NCBI GenBank assembly: GCA_902781045.1
Contig: CACZHT010000012.1
Location: forward strand, 23,350 to 87,349
Direction of reading: 5' to 3'
DNA from: an uncultured Bacteroidales bacterium
GTDB taxonomy: Bacteria; Bacteroidota; Bacteroidia; Bacteroidales; Muribaculaceae
Length of the DNA stretch: 64,000 nt
Shown: one piece after another, positions 31,257 to 40,700 of the stretch
Layout of the letters: each line of letters begins with the position of its first letter
How positions within the stretch are numbered: position 1 is the stretch's first letter
The notes under the pieces: model-generated
Database searches by the model: none
What the model was told of the DNA's origin: nothing
The model's input: only the letters and a program-made list of their open reading frames with translations
Translations under genes and position numbers: made by a program

Positions 31257-31344
31257 GTTTCAAAATTTGGGTATATTAAGCACAAAAATGTTTCAAAATT
31301 TGGGTATATTAGGCAAAAAATTGTATCAGATTTCGGGTTTGTCG
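31257..31344. repeat. Three 22-bp direct repeats at exact 33-bp spacing
   Basis: The 22-bp unit beginning GTTTCAAAATTTGGGTATAT occurs at 31257-31278 and, identical, at 31290-31311. A degraded third copy (GTATCAGATTTCGGGTTTGT) starts at 31323. All starts are 33 bp apart, close to three helical turns, so the copies face the same side of the DNA. They lie directly upstream of the minus-strand box at 31241. The rest of 31037-31451 holds no supported gene; a 96-codon plus-strand frame over it has repeat-derived, low-complexity sequence. Confidence 0.8.
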
Positions 31345-31451
31345 ATAATATAAATGACAATCAGTGACTCGAAAGGAGATTGTCTCACGTGGATTGCGCG
31401 GAAAGAAAATCAGCCTGGCCGTGGTGGCCAGGCTGATTTGTGCATTAAGCA

Positions 31452-33236
31452 TTAGGCAAGGGCTTGGCACTTGGTGCGGAGCCAGGCGGCCTCGTCAGTG
31501 TCGAGCAGGGGGGTGAGGCGGTCAACGACCATCTGGTGGTAGGCGTTGATCTGGTCTACCTCCTCCTGGGTGAGCATCGCGCGGTCGATGAGCGAGAGGT
31601 CGTAGGGGTAGAGCGTGAGCGGCTCAAACTCGAGGAAACGGCCGAACTCCTCGGTCTGCTTGCCCTCGATGACGAGCAACAGGTTCTCGGTGCGGATGCC
31701 ATAGCGACCGGCTTTGTAGAGGCCCGGCTCATTACTGACAATCATGCCCGGCTCCAGGGCATTGGGGTTCTGCTCGACACGGATGCTGTGCGGCCCCTCG
31801 TGGCAACTGAGGAAGTGCCCCACCCCATGGCCGGTGCCGTGCCAGTAGGTCATGCCCTCTTGCCACAGCGGCATGCGCGCCAGCACGTCGAGATTGACAC
31901 CACAGGTGCCCACAGGGAACTTGGCACGCTGCAATGCCAGATGCCCCTTGAGTACCAGGGTGTAGTCGTGACGCTCGTCATCGGTGGGATTGCCCAACGA
32001 GACCGTGCGGGTGATGTCGGTAGTACCGTCCAGGTATTGCCCGCCGGAGTCGACCAGCAGCAGCCCATCGGCATGCAGGGTGGCCGCGCTCTGCTCGTCG
32101 GCCTCATAGTGAACGATGGCTCCATGCTCCTTGTAGCCACAAATCATGGCAAAGCTGTCGCCGCGGTAGTTCTCGCCACGGGCACGCTCTTGCTGACCGC
32201 GTGTCCACACATCCACCTCGTTGATGGTGCCGCTGGCGGCATTCTGCTCCACCCAGCGGAACAGGCGCACCAATGCGGCCCCGTCACGCTCCATGGCGCG
32301 GCGCGTGCCGGCAATCTGCGCCTCGTTTTTGATGGCCTTGAGCAGGGCGATGGGCGATGGCACATAGACCTTCTGGCACTCCAGGGCGTTGGCCAGCGTG
32401 TCGCTCACCTTGTTGGGGTCGACGAGCACCACATCGTGCTGGCGACGCTCCAAGTAGCGCACCACATCATCGTAGTCGCGCACACGGACACCATACTTCT
32501 TAAGATGTGCGGCCAGCTCGTTGGTCACCTTCTTCTCGTCGATGAAGAGCGAAGTGTCTTTCTCGCTGACGTAGGCATGCGCAATGGCCACCGGTGTGAA
32601 GTCGACATCCGAGCCACGCATGTTGAATAACCAAGCAATCTCGTCGAGGGCACTGATGAGCATAGCATCGGCACCGTTGAGCTCGAGCGAGGCGATGAGC
32701 CGCTGCAGCTTGTGGTCGACGGTCTCACCGGCCAGGGCCTCGTCGTGGACGTAGGCCTCGCCCATGGGACGCGCGGGCCGGTCGGTCCAGATGCGGTCGG
32801 CCGGAGCAAAGTCCGAGGCCATCATGAAGCCGTTCTCGCCACAGAAGCGCTCCAGACGGCTTGCCTCGACCGCCGAGAACAGGCGACCGTCAATGCCGAT
32901 GACCGCTTCGTCGCCAAGGTTCTGGACGAGCCAGTCCTCGCGGGTGAGGTCGGGCGTGTCGCCATTCTCGCGCATGAGGACAAAGCCGCTGTCAGCCAGT
33001 TGTTGCTCGGCCTGCAAGAAATAGCGCGAGTCGGTCCAGAGTCCCGCCTTATCCATAGTGACGACCGCTGTGCCGTTGCTGCCTGTGAAGCCCGAGAGCC
33101 AGTCGCGGAACTTCCAGTGGTCGCTGATATATTCACTCTGATGGGGGTCGGTGCCGGGGATAATGACGGCATCGACGTGCACGCGGGCCATCTCCTGCCG
33201 CAGTGCTTCGAGGTGGTTTTTTAATTCATAATTCAT
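31452..33236 (-). CDS. pepP: Xaa-Pro aminopeptidase (aminopeptidase P, M24B family)
   Basis: A 594-residue enzyme of the long aminopeptidase P type, which removes N-terminal residues before proline. Two creatinase-like N-terminal domains (about 1-155 and 160-315) begin with VDAVIIPGTDPHQSEYI. The metallopeptidase domain carries the metal ligands: two Asp in VDSGGQYLDGTTDITRTV, His in HGTGHGVGHFL, and Glu in EPGLYKAG and GIRTENLLLV. No signal peptide is seen, so it should be cytoplasmic. The start at 33236 lies in AT-rich repeat DNA (ATTCATA units, 33222-33275); a slightly later start is possible but MNYELKNHLEALRQEM fits the family. Confidence 0.92.
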   Translation of the reverse strand: MNYELKNHLEALRQEMARVHVDAVIIPGTDPHQSEYISDHWKFRDWLSGFTGSNGTAVVTMDKAGLWTDSRYFLQAEQQLADSGFVLMRENGDTPDLTREDWLVQNLGDEAVIGIDGRLFSAVEASRLERFCGENGFMMASDFAPADRIWTDRPARPMGEAYVHDEALAGETVDHKLQRLIASLELNGADAMLISALDEIAWLFNMRGSDVDFTPVAIAHAYVSEKDTSLFIDEKKVTNELAAHLKKYGVRVRDYDDVVRYLERRQHDVVLVDPNKVSDTLANALECQKVYVPSPIALLKAIKNEAQIAGTRRAMERDGAALVRLFRWVEQNAASGTINEVDVWTRGQQERARGENYRGDSFAMICGYKEHGAIVHYEADEQSAATLHADGLLLVDSGGQYLDGTTDITRTVSLGNPTDDERHDYTLVLKGHLALQRAKFPVGTCGVNLDVLARMPLWQEGMTYWHGTGHGVGHFLSCHEGPHSIRVEQNPNALEPGMIVSNEPGLYKAGRYGIRTENLLLVIEGKQTEEFGRFLEFEPLTLYPYDLSLIDRAMLTQEEVDQINAYHQMVVDRLTPLLDTDEAAWLRTKCQALA

Positions 33237-33324
33237 AATTCATAATTTATAAATCATCATTCATAAGCCATGATTCATGTTTTATAATCCTTTGGTTTCA
33301 CACTGTGCATGGTGAGGGACTACA

Positions 33325-34281
33325 TCAGCGCAGGGCATCGGGGATTCGGACGGGGCTGTTGGGATTGAAGCCTGCCGGTACGGGTCCCTGCCCCTGCTGA
33401 AAGTCGGGCAGGTGACTGCCATAGCCATTGCCGCTCTTTGACCTTCCGAACACGTTGTCCAGAATCTGATAGAGTAGTCCTCCCACATCCAGACTCAATG
33501 GCTGTCCCATGACATTGACCGTAGGGGCGATAATGGGCACCGTCTTCCACTGCCTCAAGTAGGGGTCGTAATAGCGTTGCGCCCCCACGTCCAGGCTCAC
33601 TTGCTCACTCATCTTGATGCCCAGAGTGCCGCCATAACGTGTGTCCTGCATGTAGGGCATCGCAGCCACACTGCCAATCATCGGGTTGCGATAATACTGC
33701 CCGAAGGCGTTGAGCATGAGCCGGTCATTGAGTCTGTAACTGGCATTGCCATAGACCCCAAAGCTGTTCCAGGCCTCATTGCCGAAGTGGTACTTATTGC
33801 CACTGAGACCGGCAGTGACCACCAGGCGTTCGCCGAGTGGCTGCGTGAACGACACATTGGCACTGCCCACGTTGCCCAGCCCAGGCATGGCGGTGTAACT
33901 GCCGGCCCCAGCCAGATAGCCAGTGCCCACAGTGGCAATCACCCCTGCCGACGACCAGTTGCGGCTATATGGGTCCATCACAAAATTGAAGTCGCGCACA
34001 CTGTGCAAGGGGAAACTATAGCCCCGGTTCAGACCCATGGAGCCATACAGTCGCAGCGAGTCGGCCAGCTGAGCCGTGCGCCAGTCCAGCCGGATGGGCT
34101 CGGTCAGGTCAGGTTTAGTGAACAGACCGGGGCCGGGTGTGGGCAATTGTGGCGTGATGGGTTGCATGAAGCGCTCAGTCAGGCCACGCGTGTCCAACTC
34201 CAGGTGAATGGGAGCATTCTCCTGCCCCCACCCTGTCATGGCGATGACCACCATCGCTGCTATGAGCGTTTGCTTCTTCAT
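33325..34281 (-). CDS. Putative outer-membrane beta-barrel protein, function unknown
   Basis: A 318-residue protein. The start at 34281 (MKKQTLIAAMVVIAMTGWGQ) gives a signal peptide; ten residues upstream in the frame do not improve it. The middle part (about 105-245) has alternating beta segments rich in Gly, Tyr, Asn and aromatic ends, such as GNASYRLNDRLMLNAFGQYY, consistent with an outer-membrane barrel. The C-terminus is Pro/Gly-rich. I do not recognise the family. It follows the gamma carbonic anhydrase gene by 42 bp on the same strand and may share its transcript. Confidence 0.65.
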   Translation of the reverse strand: MKKQTLIAAMVVIAMTGWGQENAPIHLELDTRGLTERFMQPITPQLPTPGPGLFTKPDLTEPIRLDWRTAQLADSLRLYGSMGLNRGYSFPLHSVRDFNFVMDPYSRNWSSAGVIATVGTGYLAGAGSYTAMPGLGNVGSANVSFTQPLGERLVVTAGLSGNKYHFGNEAWNSFGVYGNASYRLNDRLMLNAFGQYYRNPMIGSVAAMPYMQDTRYGGTLGIKMSEQVSLDVGAQRYYDPYLRQWKTVPIIAPTVNVMGQPLSLDVGGLLYQILDNVFGRSKSGNGYGSHLPDFQQGQGPVPAGFNPNSPVRIPDALR

Positions 34282-34323
34282 CCATTGACTGCCACGGCCA
34301 AACCGAGACACACAAAACAGATA

Positions 34324-34845
34324 TTAATCCTCCTTGTCGTACCAGGTAGAGTACATCAGATAGTTGTGGGCTATCTTGACGTTGATCTCGCTGGCCTGAG
34401 CCGGGTCGACCATCTTCTTGAACTTGGCGGGACTGCCGGCCCACAGCTCATGGGGGCCAATCTTGGTGCCACCCAGCACCACACTGCCAGCCGCCACAAT
34501 GGCCCCCTCGCCCACCTCGGCGTGGTCGAGGATGATGCTGCCCATGCCGATGAGTGCCATGTCGCCAATCTTGGCGCCATGCACCACCACGTTGTGCCCG
34601 ATAGACACATCGTTGCCAATCTCGGTCACCGATTTCTCATACAGGGTGTGAATCACCGCATTGTCCTGAATGTTGACACGGTCGCCAATGGTGATGGTGT
34701 TGACATCGCCGCGGAGCACCGCGCCAAACCAGATGCTGCAGCCCTCGCCCATGGTCACATCGCCCACGACGACGGCATTGTCGGCGAGAAAGCAGTTCTC
34801 GCCCATTTTTGGCTCAAAGCCACGAACTTTCTTGATAATTGCCAC
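34324..34845 (-). CDS. Gamma carbonic anhydrase family protein
   Basis: A 173-residue left-handed beta-helix hexapeptide-repeat protein. A GTG start at 34845 (VAIIKKVRGFEPKMGENCF) is chosen because it matches the family N-terminus; the ATG further upstream adds 23 residues with no family similarity. The three zinc-binding histidines of the family are visible in NAVIHTL and IGHNVVVHGA. Members include active carbonic anhydrases and enzymes of unknown substrate (YrdA/PaaY type), so activity is not proven. It lies downstream of the phosphatase gene. Confidence 0.88.
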   Translation of the reverse strand: MAIIKKVRGFEPKMGENCFLADNAVVVGDVTMGEGCSIWFGAVLRGDVNTITIGDRVNIQDNAVIHTLYEKSVTEIGNDVSIGHNVVVHGAKIGDMALIGMGSIILDHAEVGEGAIVAAGSVVLGGTKIGPHELWAGSPAKFKKMVDPAQASEINVKIAHNYLMYSTWYDKED

Positions 34846-34953
34846 TTTTCTTGAATTGAAAAATTGAAGATTGAGAATTGGAGCCGTGATGTTCAGCCTA
34901 TCGAACCATTTCAAGCAATTCCCAACTCTTAACTATTAATTTTAAACTATATA

Positions 34954-36429
34954 CTACTTGAAGGGGATGGGCTGGCCGATGCAGGCATCGGGAGCCTGGA
35001 TATGGAGCATGGCGGCAATGGTGGGCGCGATGTCGACCATGCCATTGCGCTCGATTCGCTCGCCGTGCGGCACGTGCCAGCCATAGAACAGCAGTGGAAT
35101 GTGCGAGTCGCTCTGGTTCCAAGTGCCGTGAGTACTGCCCTTGCCGCTGTGCGAGCCCGAATATACCCCCGTCACCGGGATGACGTACAGCTCGCCGCAA
35201 CGCTTGGGATAATATCCCTTGACCACACGGTCGACCACCTCGCGCGGAATGCCGCGGTCGTAAGGATGCTCGCAGTCGATGACCCACGAGATACAGTCGT
35301 CGCTCTCAACCAGCTCAATGATGGTGCGCTTGACTGCCTCGCGGTCGGCTCGTGCCGCTGCAATGGCCTCATTGTCCAGAAACCAGTTGTAGCCCATGTG
35401 CGCCTTGATGACCTTGTCGATGCCAAACCGTCTCTTGACCTCCTCGTTGACCTTCTTCTCAAACGACGTGTTGCCCATCGTTCCGGTGGGCAGATGGTGC
35501 TCGCTCATATATTTATAGTTGTGCGTGGCTCCATGGTCGGCGGTGAGGAAGAGCAGATAGTTGCCCTTGCCCACCTTCTGGTCCAGGCTGTTGAGCAGTC
35601 GGGCCATGTCGATGTCAAGCTGGTCGTAGATACTGTCGAGCTGCAGCGAGCGTGTGCTCCAGGTGTGCCCAACATAGTCAGTGGTCGAGATGCTGATGGC
35701 CAGCAAGTCGGGCACCTCGTCTTGTCCCAGTCGCTCGCCGTCGATGGCGGCCAGTGCCATGTCGATGGTCATGGTCACGCCATTGCGGTTGTTCCACAGG
35801 TCGTAGTCGGTCATGGTGCGCTTGTTGCGCTTGTTGAACTGTTCGACCCATTGCGGCAGCCTGTCGCAATAGTATGTGCTGGTGACGAATCCCGGCACCT
35901 TGCTGTCGTACCAGTAGGCTCCATTGGCGGCATGTCCAGCCGGCAGGATGGCGGCGCGATCCTTGAGCGAGACACCCACCACGCGTGCCTTCATGTTAGT
36001 GGCCAGACGCAACTCGTCGCCCAACGTGGTGACCAGCAAGTTGCGCGGCGAGGCTTGTCCGACCTTGGTGGTAGTACCCACGCTCTTGACTTTACTGTCC
36101 TGCACACTGGCGACAGCCTTGCCATGCACCATCATGGTGTTGCCGACAATGCCGTTGAAAGCCGGTGTGGTGCCGGTGTAGACACACGAGTGCCCACAAG
36201 CGGTGAAGGTGGGCACATAGTCGATGATGGTGTTGGCGCACGAATATCCCTCGCGCAACAGGCGGCGCATGCCGTCGCTGCGCCACATCTGATTGTAAGT
36301 GTAGAGGTAGTCCCATCGCATCTGGTCGACAACGATGCCCACCACCAGTCTGGGCCGGTCGATGGCACTCTGAGCGTGCGATGATGCCATGCCCAACAGG
36401 GCCAGCAGAAGCAAAGCAAATTTCTTCAT
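34954..36429 (-). CDS. PafA-type alkaline phosphatase (phosphate monoesterase)
   Basis: A 491-residue exported enzyme of the alkaline phosphatase superfamily. The start at 36429 gives a signal peptide ending SSHAQ. The metal site begins with VVDQMRWD. The nucleophile region is VPTFTACGHSCVYTGT, where a Thr replaces the Ser of classic PhoA. The SLKDRAAILPAGH segment supplies the Lys and Arg that mark PafA monoesterases, and GIVGN carries the paired Asn. Late metal ligands appear in LAISISTTDYVGHTW and FLTADHGATHN. PafA enzymes release phosphate from organic esters in the periplasm and are abundant in Bacteroidetes. It follows the LacI gene by 122 bp of repeat-rich DNA. Confidence 0.9.
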   Translation of the reverse strand: MKKFALLLLALLGMASSHAQSAIDRPRLVVGIVVDQMRWDYLYTYNQMWRSDGMRRLLREGYSCANTIIDYVPTFTACGHSCVYTGTTPAFNGIVGNTMMVHGKAVASVQDSKVKSVGTTTKVGQASPRNLLVTTLGDELRLATNMKARVVGVSLKDRAAILPAGHAANGAYWYDSKVPGFVTSTYYCDRLPQWVEQFNKRNKRTMTDYDLWNNRNGVTMTIDMALAAIDGERLGQDEVPDLLAISISTTDYVGHTWSTRSLQLDSIYDQLDIDMARLLNSLDQKVGKGNYLLFLTADHGATHNYKYMSEHHLPTGTMGNTSFEKKVNEEVKRRFGIDKVIKAHMGYNWFLDNEAIAAARADREAVKRTIIELVESDDCISWVIDCEHPYDRGIPREVVDRVVKGYYPKRCGELYVIPVTGVYSGSHSGKGSTHGTWNQSDSHIPLLFYGWHVPHGERIERNGMVDIAPTIAAMLHIQAPDACIGQPIPFK

Positions 36430-36499
36430 CTCATCTTGTTTTTTGAGGTGTTGTGCTGCCGGTGAGCGAGACCGCGTCTCGCCATACAACGACGTGCCG

Positions 36500-36553
36500 C
36501 AACACACTATTAACTATCAAAAATTATTAACTATTAACTTTTAACTATTAACT
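36500..36553. repeat. TTAACTATTAAC-type AT-rich intergenic repeat
   Basis: Four to five imperfect copies of TATTAACTATTAAC-like units fill the spacer between the phosphatase gene and the LacI gene. Similar short AT-rich units (TTAAAAGTTAAAAG, AACTAAAAACTAACA, ATTCATAATTCATA) occur at 54035-54065, 48375-48410 and 33222-33275. They appear to be low-complexity spacer DNA, with no sign of a gene or a defined site. Confidence 0.7.
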
Positions 36554-37589
36554 ACCGCGTGGTTCCGCGTATGACGAGGCGGGTGCGGACGATGCGCTTC
36601 TGGGCATGGTCGGTGGGCAGTGTTCCCTCGACCAGACCGATGAGAATGTCGACCGCCTCTCGCCCCACCTCCAGTCCGTTCTGCTCAACCGAGGTCAGCT
36701 GCGGGTCGCACGCGGTGGCCTGGTTGTCGCTCGAAAAGCCGCAGATCATCAGTTCCTCCGGCACGCGCAGCCCCATGCGTTTGGCCGTGTAGAGTATGCC
36801 TACCGCCGTCTCGTCGTTGACGGCAAAGAAAGCGTCCGGCCGATTGTCCATCTCTAGCATCATGGGGGTGATGAGCTCGGCGTCGCTACGGTTGTCGCAC
36901 AGCTTGATGAGTTGTCCATCGGGCTGCAAGCCGTGCTTGTAGAGTGCGTCCTTGTAGCCATTGAGACGGTTGACGGCAATCTCCAGGTTGAGCGATGCGC
37001 CATAGTAGGCTATACGCCGGCAGCCGCGCTCAATCAGGTATGACACCGCCTTGAAGGCTCCCTTGTAGTCATCGACCACCACCCGGTTGGCATTGATGGC
37101 CGGGCAGATGCGGTCGTAGAACACGAGGGGCATGCGATGCTCGACCAGATGCACAAAGTGGTCGTAGTGCACGGTGTGCTTGCTCTGTGCGACGATGACA
37201 CCGCACACCCGGTTGCGATAGAAGTCGTCGCACAGCTGCGCCTCCCGTGCCTCGTCCTCGCCGCTGCTGGCCACCAACAGACGGTAGCCCCGGCTCGACG
37301 CCTCGTGCTCGATGCCAGCCAGCACCGTGGCGAAGTAGTAGTGCACAAACTCCGGCACGATGACACCGATGACCTTGATGGGTGCTCGCCGGCTGTTGCG
37401 CAACGTCTCGGCCACGATGTTGGGCCTGAAATTATGGTCGCGCGCAAAGCGCTGAATCTCTTCGCGCCGCTGCTTGCTGATGCTGGGACTGTCGCGCAAG
37501 GCGCGTGACACAGTGGCTACCGACACGCCGAGCATGCGTGCCAGGTCCTTCATCGTCAACGGTAGGCCTTGCATTGGATCTTGTTCCAT
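36552..37589 (-). CDS. LacI-family transcriptional regulator of the starch regulon
   Basis: A 345-residue regulator from the ATG at 37589 (a GTG four codons upstream is possible). The LacI helix-turn-helix is at about residues 12-45 (TMKDLARMLGVSVATVSRAL), followed by the hinge and a periplasmic-binding-protein-like effector domain (FVHYYFATVLAGIEHEA, then FAVNDETAVGILYTAK). It is divergent from the susC operon. A 12-bp operator with the central CG typical of LacI proteins lies between the two and recurs before two more glucan transcription units at the same distance from their promoters. It is therefore the likely regulator of all three. The effector is probably a maltooligosaccharide, by inference. 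Confidence 0.92.
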   Translation of the reverse strand: MEQDPMQGLPLTMKDLARMLGVSVATVSRALRDSPSISKQRREEIQRFARDHNFRPNIVAETLRNSRRAPIKVIGVIVPEFVHYYFATVLAGIEHEASSRGYRLLVASSGEDEAREAQLCDDFYRNRVCGVIVAQSKHTVHYDHFVHLVEHRMPLVFYDRICPAINANRVVVDDYKGAFKAVSYLIERGCRRIAYYGASLNLEIAVNRLNGYKDALYKHGLQPDGQLIKLCDNRSDAELITPMMLEMDNRPDAFFAVNDETAVGILYTAKRMGLRVPEELMICGFSSDNQATACDPQLTSVEQNGLEVGREAVDILIGLVEGTLPTDHAQKRIVRTRLVIRGTTR

Positions 37590-37617
37590 AATCAGTTGCA
37601 CATTGGTTACAACCCCA

Positions 37618-37625
37618 CAAAATTA
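37618..37625 (-). promoter_or_regulatory. -7 promoter box of the LacI regulator gene
   Basis: Minus strand TAATTTTG, a perfect TAnnTTTG match, 29 bp before the regulator start. The operator at 37645-37656 covers the position where the -33 element of this promoter should lie. Confidence 0.65.
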
Positions 37626-37644
37626 GTAAGTATCTTGCAATTGC

Positions 37645-37656
37645 GCAAACGATTGC
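37645..37656. promoter_or_regulatory. LacI-type operator, copy 1 (regulator/susC intergenic)
   Basis: GCAAACGATTGC, a near-palindrome with central CG and the reverse complement of the copies at 44918 and 56095. Its centre is 62.5 bp upstream of the susC -7 box and 25.5 bp behind the -7 box of the regulator gene. Confidence 0.85.
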
Positions 37657-37712
37657 ACGACATCTGCACATTTTTTAACAATAAAAACACCTTTTTAATA
37701 CAAACGAAATTC

Positions 37713-37720
37713 TAATTTTG
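37713..37720 (+). promoter_or_regulatory. -7 promoter box of the susCDEF operon
   Basis: TAATTTTG matches TAnnTTTG and lies 70 bp before the susC start codon, giving a leader of about 64 nt. No good -33 TTTG is present at 19-bp spacing, which fits a promoter that needs an activator. Confidence 0.7.
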
Positions 37721-37790
37721 CGTGTTCTTTAGCATACTTTGCACAGCTTAACGACAAGAATAACAACAACATAACTTTAACATCAAACAA

Positions 37791-40700
37791 ATGAAGAAGC
37801 AGGTAACATTACGAATTCCCACAAGAATTCTAGCCTTTGTGATGGGACTCTTCCTGTCACTGGGAGCCTATTCACAGATTACTGTGCAGGGCCTTGTCAA
37901 GGATGCTACTGGCGAGGGTGTGATCGGTGCCTCGATCCGTGTCGTGGGCACGTCGATAGGCACCGTGACCGACTTCGACGGCAACTTTGAGTTGCAGAAC
38001 GTACCGTCGGGCGCCACGCTCCAAGTGTCATCAATCGGCTACATCACCCAGGAGGTGGTGGCCGCCCCGCAGATGGTCATCGAGCTGCAGGACAACACCA
38101 CCACGCTCAACGAGGTGGTTGTCATCGGCTATGGTGTGGCCAAGAAGAGCGACCTCACCGGCAGTGTGACCGCCATGCGCCCCGATGCCAAGAACAAGGG
38201 CGTTGTGGTGAGCGTTCAGGATCAGTTGGCCGGTAAGATTGCCGGTGTGAACGTCACCAGCGGCGGCGGTACGCCCGGTGGTGGTGCCACCATCCGCATC
38301 CGTGGCGGTTCGTCGCTGAACGCCAGCAACGACCCGCTCATCGTCATCGACGGTGTGCCCATGGACAACAGCGGTGTCAAGGGTCTGGCCAACGGCCTGG
38401 CCATGGTCAACCCGCAGGACGTGGAGAGCTTCAACGTGCTGAAGGACGCATCGGCAACGGCCATCTACGGTAGCCGCGGCTCGAACGGTGTCATCATCAT
38501 CACCACCAAGAAAGGCCGCCGCGGCCAGAAGCCCAGCGTGAGCTACAACGGCAGCTTCACAGTGAGCACCAAGAAGAAAACCATCGAGATGCTGGACGGC
38601 GACGCTTATCGCAGCTTTGTCACCAACCTGTATGCCGGCACCAACAAGGAGGCTGCCGCACAGGAGGCACTGGGCACAGCCAACACCAACTGGCAGAACG
38701 AAATCTACCGCACCGCACTGAGCCACGACCACAACCTGACCGTGGCCGGATCGGTGGGACAGGTGCTGCCCTACCGCGTGTCGCTGGGCTACACCGACGA
38801 GAACGGTATCGTCAAGACCAGTGAGATGCAGCGCTACACCGTGGCCGCCAACCTGAACCCCTCGTTCTTTGACGACCACCTGACGCTGAACCTCAACGCC
38901 AAGTATATGTACGCCAAGTCGCGCTATGCCGACGGCGGTGCCATCGGCAACGCCCTGCGCATGGACCCCACGCAGCCCATCACCAGCAGCGACGAGCGCT
39001 ATGCCAACATGGGCGGCTACTTTGCCTGGTTGTCGACTGCCGGCACCGATGCCGCTTGGCCCTACCAGCAGAACACCAACGCACCGCGCAACCCGGTCGC
39101 TATCCTCGACCTGAAGAACGACCGCGCTAGGAGCCACTCGTTTGTGGGTAATGCCGACATCGACTACAAGATTCACGGCTTTGAGGACTTGCGCCTGCAC
39201 CTGACACTGGGTGGCGATTTCTCGGGCGGCAAGCAAGACACCGAGGTGAGCAACTACAGCCCGCTGGCCAACTACTTCGGCTCGTTCGGTTGGGACCGCA
39301 TCACCAAGGAGAACCTGACCCTGAGCACCTACGCGCAGTACTACAAGGACTTCAACGACAACCACCACTTCGACATCATGGGTGGTTATGAGTGGCAACA
39401 CTTCTGGCACAAGCAGAACAACACCTACTGGGGCCTCTATCCCAGCAACTCGGCCCGCGTCGACAGTGATGGTAACAGACTGGCCGGCACTGTGTATAAC
39501 CGCACTGAGATGAACAACGGTCTGGGCGGCCGTTCGGAGAACTACCTGGTGTCGTTCTTCGGTCGTCTGAACTACATCTTGATGGACCGCTACTATCTGA
39601 CCTTCACGATGCGTGCCGACGGCAGCTCGCGCTTCAACTGGCTGCCCGGTGCTCCCAACCAGCAGTGGGGCTACTTCCCCAGCGCCGCCCTGGCCTGGAC
39701 CATCAAGAAGGAAGACTTCCTCAAGGACAACGAGACCCTGAGCGACCTCAAGTTGCGCCTCGGTTGGGGTAAGACCGGCCAGCAGGAGGGCATCGGCGAC
39801 TTCACCTACTATGCCAACTACACGCTGAGCAACGGCACCCAGGGCAGCTGGTATGACGTGGCTGGCGACGGTGTCAAGGCTCGCCCCAACGCCTACAACC
39901 CCGCCCTGAAGTGGGAGACCACCACCACGACCAACATCGGTCTGGACTTCGGTTTCATGCGCCAGCGCCTGACCGGTAGCATCGACTGGTACTACCGCAA
40001 GACCACCGACCTGATCAACTACGCCCCCGTGGCCGCGTTGAGCAGCTTCCGCAACAAGATGAACCAGAACATCGGCTCGCTGAAGAACACCGGTGTCGAG
40101 TTGTCACTGACGTGGCGCGCCATTCAGAGCGGCGACTGGAACTGGACACTCGACTACAACTTCACCTACAACAAGAACGAGATTCTTGACCTGATTGACG
40201 AGGATCCGAACTTCATGGTGCTCACCGGCGGTATCTCTTCGGGTACCGACAACCGTTGCCAGGCACACACCGTGGGTCATCCGGCCAACTCGTTCTGGGT
40301 CTATCAGCAGGCCTACGACAAGGATGGCATGCCCATCGAGAACTGCGTTGTCGACCGCAACGGCGATGGCACCATCACCGACGACGACCGCTACTTCTAC
40401 AAGAGCCCGATGGCTCCTGTGACCATGGGTCTTGCCAGCCGTCTGGAGTACAAGAATTGGGACCTGGGCTTGTCGTTCCGCGCCAGCATCGGCAACTATG
40501 TGTTCAACGACGCCATGGACGGCTACCACAACGTGGGTGAGGCAGCCATCCTCGAACAAGTGAGCGGCAACTATCTGAACAACCGCCCTGTCGACGCCAT
40601 CAAGTATGGCTGGAACAGCTACGCTACCGTGTCGTGCACCAGCGACCGCTGGGTGCAGAACGGCTCGTTCCTCAAGTGCGACAACATCACGCTGGGTTAC

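Noticed and set aside
31257..31344. Possible CRISPR array
   Set aside because: Only two identical units and one degraded copy, spacers of 11 bp, and no cas genes nearby.
31077..31367. 96-codon plus-strand frame in the spacer after the secreted protein
   Set aside because: It runs through the inverted repeat and the three direct repeats, and its C-terminal residues are just their translation (SKFGYI repeated). No promoter or ribosome site.
34846..34914. 23-residue N-terminal extension of the gamma carbonic anhydrase-like protein
   Set aside because: The extension has no family similarity and comes from AT-rich spacer; the GTG at 34845 gives the usual N-terminus.
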